Assembly: GCA_929200485.1 (NCBI GenBank)
Contig: CAKMZU010000100.1
Span: forward strand, 4,049 to 10,630
DNA length: 6,582 nucleotides
Direction: 5' to 3'
DNA from: an uncultured Gammaproteobacteria bacterium
GTDB lineage: Bacteria > Pseudomonadota > Gammaproteobacteria > Pseudomonadales > DT-91
This document shows, in pieces, positions 1 to 5,137 of the stretch. The notes under the pieces are model-generated. The model made no database searches. It saw only the letters and a program-made list of their open reading frames with translations, and was not told the origin of the DNA. The position numbers and the translations under genes were made by a program. Position 1 is the first letter of the stretch. Every line of letters starts with the position of its first letter.

Positions 1-1357
1 AATTCTCAAGGCTAAGCGCTGGGTTTCCTAGTGGAGCGATTATCTGTTTTATGGAAGGTCTTTTTGAATACATGCCCACTTTGGCATAACTAATCCAGTC
101 TGAACGAATCAAATATTGCCAGCCCAATCTAGGTTCTATTCGGCTTTGCTCAAGGTAGGTATCCATGAGCATATTAAGGGCGAAGGTGAATTGATGTTTG
201 TCGTTAAATTGATAGATATCTCGCAAGTACAAGCTGGGCTGATTCAGGAATTCATTGATGTTACCTTGGTTTCTTTTAGCGTTAGTGGTTGAGCAGTCAA
301 CACTTTTGCTGTCACAGGCAGCAATTTTAGCATCAAATTTAAGCTGATTTTTCATGGTTTCGAAGCTGAAGGCTGCGGTAATTTTATGCTTCTTGTTCAG
401 GGCTTTTTCAGCATCCAGACGTAAAAACCACCCGGATTCCAGGTAATTTTCAAACTGGCTGTTGCCAAAAGATGAGCGGTCAAAGGTTTGAATGGCGTAT
501 AGTGCTGTTTCAAATCGATCTGTCAATCCTCCTTCGTGTTCAAAATGAAGTCCTTGTCGGTCAAAACCTTTTTTAATGGTAGCTGCGCCTGCAAAATCAG
601 GATCTCTTGCAACTAAATTATTGCCCTCAAAAAATCTTGCGGCTAAATCATCCCTTGCTGAGCTAATTGAAAGGGTGATTTTTTGATTGTCATTTAAATA
701 CCAAAGAACTTTTGTTTGGAAATCTTGATCGGCAGGTAATCGATTGACCTCAAACCCCTTTTCGTCATTGCTTGAAAGGCTTTTGAGATCAACCAATGCA
801 TCGTATTCTCGTAATAAACTTTTTCGATAATTTATATAAAAAGCTGAATTATCAGTGATTTTTGATTCAATAAACGAGGAGATACTTAAAAAGCTCCAGT
901 TTAATGTGGTGGTTGTCGGAATTATTTCTGGATCTCTGAGTGATACATCAATTATTCCACCGGTTGCACCGTTATAAAATCCAGTGAAAGCCCCCGATTT
1001 TAAATCAAAGCGGTGAATGATATTTTTTGAAAAAATACTGTTTCCAAATACATGGAAAATATAATTGGCGGGAATTCCATCAACATAATAGGCATTGTCC
1101 GTGGGTGCTGAGCCTCGAATAACAGGGTCATTGGTCTGCCACCCACCTGAAAAAGTGACCCCTGGTAGCGAATATACAGAGCGTAAGGGATCATTAGCGG
1201 ATCCAGCTACTTGTAGTAATCGCTTGGTTTCAAGGTCCATCTGCGTTTTGTCACGACTTTCTTTGCCGATGATAACCGTCTCTTCAACAATCGGTGATTC
1301 GGCAAAAGTAAATGATGCAGACAATAAGATAATTATTGAAAAGATAAAATTTATCAT
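1..1357 (-). CDS. TonB-dependent outer-membrane receptor, N-terminal part (3' end beyond window)
   Basis: This is a gated outer-membrane receptor that would import a scarce nutrient (iron chelate, cobalamin, sugar or similar) using TonB-ExbB-ExbD energy. My reverse-strand translation is open for 452 codons, from ATG at 1357-1355 to the window edge. An in-frame TAA lies eight codons upstream (1378-1376) with no other start between, so the start is fixed, although no clear Shine-Dalgarno is visible. A signal peptide ends near Ala19 (SFTFA|ESP). A TonB-box-like segment, EETVIIG, lies at residues 25-31. The plug spans about 37-143, with DPLRSVYSLPGV (56-67), VIRGSAP (79-85), YYVDGIP (90-96) and a GATGGIIDVSLRDP end (130-143). 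Barrel strands follow. Cys348 and Cys355 could form a disulfide in a surface loop. GNPALSLE (444-451) matches the barrel motif usually written GNPxLxPE. Perhaps 250-300 residues are missing. The family is certain; the substrate cannot be told. Confidence 0.93.
   Translation of the reverse strand, partial: MINFIFSIIILLSASFTFAESPIVEETVIIGKESRDKTQMDLETKRLLQVAGSANDPLRSVYSLPGVTFSGGWQTNDPVIRGSAPTDNAYYVDGIPANYIFHVFGNSIFSKNIIHRFDLKSGAFTGFYNGATGGIIDVSLRDPEIIPTTTTLNWSFLSISSFIESKITDNSAFYINYRKSLLREYDALVDLKSLSSNDEKGFEVNRLPADQDFQTKVLWYLNDNQKITLSISSARDDLAARFFEGNNLVARDPDFAGAATIKKGFDRQGLHFEHEGGLTDRFETALYAIQTFDRSSFGNSQFENYLESGWFLRLDAEKALNKKHKITAAFSFETMKNQLKFDAKIAACDSKSVDCSTTNAKRNQGNINEFLNQPSLYLRDIYQFNDKHQFTFALNMLMDTYLEQSRIEPRLGWQYLIRSDWISYAKVGMYSKRPSIKQIIAPLGNPALSLEN
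1342..1356. promoter_or_regulatory. Possible Fur-like 7-1-7 palindrome over the receptor start codon
   Basis: The 15 bases AGATAAA-A-TTTATCA contain a perfect 6-1-6 palindrome (1343-1355). They match the Fur 7-1-7 consensus TGATAAT-N-ATTATCA at most positions, with mismatches at one outer and two inner bases. The site overlaps the start codon and first codons of the receptor gene, where bound repressor could block transcription. Iron control would suit a TonB-dependent receptor. AT-rich sequence makes such matches easily, so this is a weak prediction. Confidence 0.25.
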
Positions 1358-1524
1358 TTTATTTTTAGAAAAATATTATTGGTTTTTAAAGTTTAGTTTA
1401 CTTTATAGCTAGCGTCGGTTTTGGATTGATTATTTAATAAAATTTTTTATTAATTAATTTGTTAATTTTAATTTTTGTAATGGTTTCTATAATTAAAATA
1501 CTAAAAATAAAAATTGGCAGTCCG
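1358..1524. other. AT-rich divergent intergenic region between the receptor and lpxR-like genes
   Basis: This spacer must carry the promoters of both divergent genes. On the minus strand a TATAAA element (plus-strand 1402-1407) lies about 45 bases before the receptor ATG and could be its -10 box, but no convincing -35 sits at the right distance. The stretch 1430-1512 is almost entirely A and T. Within it, 1434-1453 is a 9-2-9 inverted repeat (TTAATAAAA / TTTTATTAA), followed by a 6-4-6 repeat at 1452-1467 (AATTAA / TTAATT). These could be operator, curved-DNA or nucleoid-protein sites. An ATG at 1480 is in frame with the lpxR-like gene, so the right part may be coding if that start is used. 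Confidence 0.5.
1434..1453. repeat. 9-bp A/T inverted repeat with 2-bp centre
   Basis: TTAATAAAA (1434-1442) and TTTTATTAA (1445-1453) are exact inverted complements separated by TT. The element lies upstream of the lpxR-like gene in the divergent promoter region. It could be an operator half-site pair or simply a product of local A/T bias. Confidence 0.4.
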
Positions 1525-2457
1525 ATGTTTCATTTACAGTGTGTGAGTTTTTTCTTTTTATTAAGTTTCCTTTGTGGTGTTCAAGCTGATGGTCTTGGTG
1601 GGCGAGGCGATCGGTATTCATTAAGTCTTGTGCTTGAAAACGATAATCCTTTTTTGAATTTATTTCCAAAGATTTGGGCTCACAACGATGATCACGGGTA
1701 TACCCATGGTGTAAAAGTAAATTTTGAATTTGTAGCGAATCAGGGTCGATTTAAAGCCAAAGAATATTGGCAATTTCATATAGGCACAGAACTTTATACG
1801 GAAGATAGAACACCAGCAGGTGAGAATTTATTTCCGCATGACCCTCAAGTATTTAATGAAATCACAGAATGGCGTGTACGATGGAGTGATCAGTTTACCT
1901 TGCGTAAAACACCTTATTTTAATTGGATTGGTTTAGGTTTAGGTCATATAAATACCCGTGATGATCGGGGGATTGCTGGTATAGGGCAGCAAAGGCGCTG
2001 GCATGATTACAAGCACCATGAGCTAACTCCGACAACGACCTCTATGTATGTCAATCAAAAAGGGGAGGGCAATGACTGGTATTTGATTGCAACTTTTGCC
2101 AAAGGGCAATCTATTTCTTGGCTCCAGGATTCATTTTTTAAGGGTTCTGCAACTGTTATAGTAGGCGTTGATGCTAAAACACACTGGCAGGCATCGAATC
2201 TCACCTTGGAGACAAAGCTAAACCAATCATTGTTTTTCGGGGCGTTGGGACAGGTGAGTGTGTTGTTTAAAAATACAATAAATCTTCATGCAAAAGGCCA
2301 AATAGAATCAATATTATCACCGCAGCTTTCTATACGCTTGATGAGTACCCAGATAGTGACAGGCATTAACCGCAGTTTTGGTGAATCTAACCGGGATTTT
2401 TACCAATATATTGATGATGATGATATTTGGTTTATGAAAGTTGTTTATTATTGGTAA
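1525..2457 (+). CDS. lpxR: LpxR-like (DUF2219) outer-membrane lipid A 3'-O-deacylase, putative
   Basis: LpxR enzymes are 12-stranded outer-membrane barrels that remove the 3'-acyloxyacyl chain of lipid A in a Ca2+-dependent way, changing surface charge and immune recognition. From ATG 1525 the protein has 310 residues, close to the roughly 320 of Salmonella LpxR. It starts with a signal peptide ending at ...CGVQA (residue 21). The family's N-terminal signature is clear: LENDNPF with Asn39-Asp40, then HGYTHGVKV with Thr60. A later GIGQQRRWHDYKHHE segment holds His160 and Glu166. From memory, Asn9, Asp10, Thr34, His122 and Glu128 are the Salmonella catalytic set, and the H-to-E spacing of six is the same. 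The protein ends ...VVYYW, an aromatic barrel-type C-terminus. The usual GWDxQLxNEP-like stretch is not obvious, so the protein is divergent and activity is uncertain. An in-frame ATG at 1480 or TTG at 1459 would add a lysine-bearing n-region. No start has a good Shine-Dalgarno. An acidic YIDDDD stretch lies near the end. Confidence 0.7.
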   Translation: MFHLQCVSFFFLLSFLCGVQADGLGGRGDRYSLSLVLENDNPFLNLFPKIWAHNDDHGYTHGVKVNFEFVANQGRFKAKEYWQFHIGTELYTEDRTPAGENLFPHDPQVFNEITEWRVRWSDQFTLRKTPYFNWIGLGLGHINTRDDRGIAGIGQQRRWHDYKHHELTPTTTSMYVNQKGEGNDWYLIATFAKGQSISWLQDSFFKGSATVIVGVDAKTHWQASNLTLETKLNQSLFFGALGQVSVLFKNTINLHAKGQIESILSPQLSIRLMSTQIVTGINRSFGESNRDFYQYIDDDDIWFMKVVYYW

Positions 2458-2537
2458 GTCTAGGGAACTAAGTACTGATAATAAGGTTTTATTTCCTCTC
2501 CCAGATACTTTTTGTTCACATTATAATCAATCTTGGT

Positions 2538-2578
2538 GGCCTCACTCTCATTCAGTGAACTAGCCGACGCTAAGGCGT
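2538..2578 (+). terminator. Two small adjacent hairpins, possible weak terminator after the lpxR-like gene
   Basis: The first structure pairs TCACT (2542-2546) with AGTGA (2554-2558) around a 7-base loop, with outer GGC (2538-2540) and GCC (2563-2565) across an internal loop. The second pairs ACGC (2567-2570) with GCGT (2575-2578) around TAAG, followed by TTTGTGTTTG rather than a clean T run. Stems are short, so this may be a weak terminator, a processing structure or chance. Confidence 0.25.
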
Positions 2579-2647
2579 TTGTGTTTGCTGCGTTTCCATG
2601 TAGAATGCTTTTTGAAAGTGTGCACTAAGTCCTTTTTAGCTTGCGGT

Positions 2648-2676
2648 TTGTTATATTAGGTTAATTTTCTTATAAC
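2648..2676 (+). promoter_or_regulatory. Candidate sigma70 promoter for the TPR operon
   Basis: TTGTTA (2648-2653, four of six consensus bases) is followed, after 17 bases, by TATAAC (2671-2676, five of six). The predicted start near 2683 gives a leader of about 130 bases before the ATG at 2816, with the 11-bp tandem repeat inside it. This is the best-spaced pair I found in the gap. Confidence 0.35.
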
Positions 2677-2722
2677 TCTTTTGAATTTTAACTTGCTGAA
2701 TAACGGATTGGCAGCAGCTAGA

Positions 2723-2755
2723 TAGAGAAGCTTGAGAGAGGCTTGAGAGAAGCTT
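2723..2755 (+). repeat. Three-copy 11-bp tandem repeat, GAGAGARGCTT
   Basis: TAGAGAAGCTT (2723-2733), GAGAGAGGCTT (2734-2744) and GAGAGAAGCTT (2745-2755) follow one another without gaps. Copies one and three differ by a single base, as do copies two and three. The 11-bp period is close to one DNA turn, so the copies would lie on the same face of the helix. If the promoter at 2648-2676 is real, the array is in the 5' leader. Confidence 0.8.
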
Positions 2756-2815
2756 AGTGGACAGGGAATAAAATAATAAAATAAAAGAAGAATAAAAACG
2801 TAGAGCTTTTAACCA

Positions 2816-3349
2816 ATGATGATAATCCGTTCATTGCAACTAACCGCATTATTCTTTGTGGCGTCTTTAAGCTGTTTGATTCAGGCAGAATCTTTTCAAA
2901 AAGAGCTGGATCATAAACTTGAGGGATTAAGTATCGCTATTGATGATATTGAGAAGGATATCCATCAATTAAAGAAAGACTTAATGTTTCCCCCCGTGAC
3001 CCGTTTGACGGTATATTTGTCGCTAGCTCCAAATGTTCTTTATGACCTAAGATCAATGTCGTTGCAGCTTGATGGTATTGAAAAAAGTTTCCATATTTAT
3101 TCTGAGCGTGACATTACATCGCTTCGCTTAGGCGGTATTCAGCGATTCTGGGAAGGCAATGTTACTTTAGGCAAGCACAAGGTGAGTGCGACTTTAAAAG
3201 GTTTTGATCGAAAAAAGCGTCCTGTCGAAAAGGTTGTTTCACTTGGTTTTGAAAAAACATTGGCAGGCCATGCCATCATCGTTGAAATCAATGCAAATAG
3301 CGAGACACTAACGCCTGAATTCATTGCTAAAAATCTTGAAGTCGAGTAA
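2816..3349 (+). CDS. Small exported coiled-coil / beta-domain protein, first gene of TPR operon
   Basis: The function is unknown. The 177-residue product has a signal peptide cleaved after about Ala24 (CLIQA|ESF). A charged heptad-rich helix follows (about 26-56), then a compact beta-rich domain from 58 to 160. The beta part opens with FPPVTRLTVYLSL (58-70). It has alternating hydrophobic patterns, an LGGIQRFWEGNV segment (105-116) and a GKHKVSATLKGFD turn (119-131), like Ig-type or PEGA-like carrier domains. From memory, similar gammaproteobacterial proteins are sometimes labelled AraC family regulators. I see no helix-turn-helix, and the signal peptide makes a DNA-binding role implausible. 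It lies three bases before the TPR protein gene, so the two are surely co-transcribed; it may be a structural or adaptor subunit with it. The start is ATG 2816, or ATG 2819 one codon later. The ribosome-binding site is weak (AGAG about 10 bases upstream). Cys20 lacks a good lipobox. Confidence 0.85.
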   Translation: MMIIRSLQLTALFFVASLSCLIQAESFQKELDHKLEGLSIAIDDIEKDIHQLKKDLMFPPVTRLTVYLSLAPNVLYDLRSMSLQLDGIEKSFHIYSERDITSLRLGGIQRFWEGNVTLGKHKVSATLKGFDRKKRPVEKVVSLGFEKTLAGHAIIVEINANSETLTPEFIAKNLEVE

Positions 3350-3352
3350 TGC

Positions 3353-5137
3353 ATGAAAGGATTGGTTGTAGGCGCGTTATTCACTATATCAGTGGTCATA
3401 TTTCCGGTTTTCGCTCTAGATGTTAAAGATGTAAATGAGCGCGTTGCGGTTTATGAGTATTTAAGAGGCAATAAAGAAGTCGCCATGATCGAAATGGCGA
3501 TTGATAGTGGCTTAGCCTTAGGTGAAGGCAATAAATATCGGCGGGATTTGTTTCGTGCAGAGCAGTTACAGCGAACGCTCTCAGATATTTTAGGCGATAG
3601 AATGCCACAAGCTGTGAATGATCGTCTTTGGTTAGACATTTCAGAGCTGAGGCGTCGAGCGGGTGATTGTGAAGGTTCGTTGTTAGCCTTACTTTCATTG
3701 AAACAGCTTGATGTTGATATGGAATATCGTCGCCGTTTTCAGCAGATATCCTGTATGCTCAGGCAGGATATCGAACCCAATGTTTTAGTGGCAGCAGAAA
3801 AAATCGCCATTAAAGGTCAAAAAGATGATCACGCTCAGCAATCGCTATGGCAAGCGTATATCTATAACAATATGGCTGCTGCTGCTCAAAGTATCGATCA
3901 ACCACTTCTGGCCCAAGCTTATTTTAAGCGGGCGTTAAAGCATATTGATGGCTCGGAAGAGGGTAAGGCGCTGAAGAGCTACTTGCAGTTGAGTCTTGCC
4001 TATAGTTATTTCTCGGAAAACCGTTTTGATTATGCTCAAAAGACCTTTGCAAATCTTCGTGAGGATTCGCAGTGGCTTGATCAAGGGTTATTAGGCTTCG
4101 GTTGGGCGGCTTTCAATAACAATCAGCCAGGGTTAGCTCTGGAGTCCTGGCGCCAATTGGCTAAATTGCCTTTTAAATCCATCAATGTCTACGAAGGTTA
4201 TTTAGCCATTCCTTATGCGTTTGAAAGGCAAAATGCTTTATCAGAAGCTTATCATGGTTATGAGTATGCCATTAATCAATACTTGGATGTTATCAGCGTT
4301 ATTGACGATCTCGAAGAAAACTTATTAATCGAAGATATTCAAAAGCATCTGAGGGAATACTTCGCATCAAATGGCGAAGGCGCAGCGCCGATCCACCCTT
4401 TGTTAGTTTATGCGTATGCTCAGTCATCATTTCAGGAGGTGATTGATACGGTTGGAAAGACGCAATCTTATTTAAAGCGTATAGGTGAATTGCAAGTCTT
4501 GCTAGATGGCATTTCTGAGAGCTATCAGTTGAAGTCTGACCGTTTTGCCATTGAAAACAATGCACTTGCAGCGCAGGAGTTAGCAACGCGGCAGAAAATC
4601 GAACGGATAGATGCTTTGCTAGATAAGCTTGTATCTTTTCAAGTCAGTGAGAGCCTGAAGCAACTGCCTGCAAACGATCCGTTAAATAAACACGCGAAGG
4701 ATTATTTGGCACTATCGCTAGCTCAAAAAGACCAAGAGCAAGAAGAAACGTTAACCTTGATACGGCGATTGATATTAGGGCGACTGCATGAAGAAAAGCA
4801 ATGGAAGGCAGGCGATGATAAAACATTAGATAGTCTGGTTGACCGGTTGCTTAATGCAAAAGCTGCCATGATGAATTATAAGCATCAGAAAACGCATCGT
4901 ATTAAAGGCGATGCTTTAGGCCAGCGGATTTTCCTGCTACAGCAACAATTGGCTACCTCGAAAGCACATATTACTGAAGTGCAAAATAACGCCTTTGAGT
5001 TAATGTTAGGTAAAACGCTGGAAACTTTGGCTCAACAGAAAAAACAAATTCGAATTTTTGAAGATCAGGCGCGTATCTCGTTGACACGTATCAGTGAAAA
5101 CTTCTATCAGCAAGGGGGGCAGCGATTATGGAAATAA
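3353..5137 (+). CDS. Exported TPR-like / coiled-coil protein, second gene of operon
   Basis: This is a 594-residue periplasmic or envelope-associated scaffold of unknown exact role. A signal peptide ends near Ala21 (FPVFA|LDV). The mature N-terminus is all-helical. TPR-like helix pairs are clearest at about 28-54, 88-120, 163-196, 208-235, 242-270 and 280-310, with typical small-residue positions such as A-x-x-YFxxALK and AYSYFSENRFDYAQKTF. Cys106 and Cys134 are the only mature cysteines and could form a disulfide in the periplasm. From about 365 onward the sequence becomes charged and heptad-like (365-430, 455-485, 520-585), suggesting long coiled coils for oligomerisation or partner binding. 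Translation is probably coupled to the upstream gene, whose stop lies three bases before this ATG, as no strong ribosome-binding site is seen. It resembles TPR components of TolQR/AgmX-type envelope machines. That link is inference from architecture and neighbours, not from a search. Confidence 0.85.
   Translation: MKGLVVGALFTISVVIFPVFALDVKDVNERVAVYEYLRGNKEVAMIEMAIDSGLALGEGNKYRRDLFRAEQLQRTLSDILGDRMPQAVNDRLWLDISELRRRAGDCEGSLLALLSLKQLDVDMEYRRRFQQISCMLRQDIEPNVLVAAEKIAIKGQKDDHAQQSLWQAYIYNNMAAAAQSIDQPLLAQAYFKRALKHIDGSEEGKALKSYLQLSLAYSYFSENRFDYAQKTFANLREDSQWLDQGLLGFGWAAFNNNQPGLALESWRQLAKLPFKSINVYEGYLAIPYAFERQNALSEAYHGYEYAINQYLDVISVIDDLEENLLIEDIQKHLREYFASNGEGAAPIHPLLVYAYAQSSFQEVIDTVGKTQSYLKRIGELQVLLDGISESYQLKSDRFAIENNALAAQELATRQKIERIDALLDKLVSFQVSESLKQLPANDPLNKHAKDYLALSLAQKDQEQEETLTLIRRLILGRLHEEKQWKAGDDKTLDSLVDRLLNAKAAMMNYKHQKTHRIKGDALGQRIFLLQQQLATSKAHITEVQNNAFELMLGKTLETLAQQKKQIRIFEDQARISLTRISENFYQQGGQRLWK
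5112..5119 (+). promoter_or_regulatory. Strong ribosome-binding site AAGGGGGG inside the upstream gene
   Basis: This purine block ends eight bases before ATG 5128 and decides the start of the TPR lipoprotein gene. It lies within the last codons of the upstream TPR protein gene, where it encodes part of a Gln-Gly-Gly-Gln stretch. It would let ribosomes ending the upstream gene reinitiate. The run of six G is also a potential slippage site. Confidence 0.7.

Larger units (their letters stand above)
2458..2815. other. 358-base non-coding region between the lpxR-like gene and the TPR operon
   Basis: No open frame of useful length or convincing RNA gene was found here on either strand. The left part carries small inverted repeats (2538-2565 and 2567-2578). 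The middle has a plausible sigma70 promoter (2648-2676). The right part has an 11-bp tandem repeat (2723-2755), then an A-rich leader with a weak AGAG ribosome-binding site before the ATG at 2816. No strong stem plus U-tract terminator follows the lpxR-like gene. Confidence 0.6.

Noticed and set aside
1000..1194. Minus-strand open frame of 64 codons
   Set aside because: It is an alternative reading frame within the receptor plug region, whose true frame gives a full family match.
1095..1412. Plus-strand open frame of 105 codons opposite the receptor gene
   Set aside because: It is antisense to the signal peptide and plug of a clearly recognisable receptor, has no ribosome-binding site and shows no protein-like pattern.
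2522..2527. Perfect TATAAT hexamer as a promoter
   Set aside because: No acceptable -35 hexamer sits 16-18 bases upstream, and it is nearly 300 bases from the next gene.
2458..2815. A CRISPR array, tRNA or insertion sequence in the long spacer
   Set aside because: The only repeat is an 11-bp gapless array, there is no cloverleaf-like sequence, and no transposase fragment or long terminal repeat is present.
2867..2878. Lipobox around Cys20 of the small periplasmic protein
   Set aside because: The residues before the cysteine (Ser-Leu-Ser) do not fit the usual Leu-Ala/Ser-Gly/Ala pattern, and an ordinary cleavage site after Ala24 is better.
3139..3399. Minus-strand open frame of 86 codons across the first two operon genes
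   Set aside because: It is antisense to two well-supported genes with signal peptides and has no sign of its own start signals.
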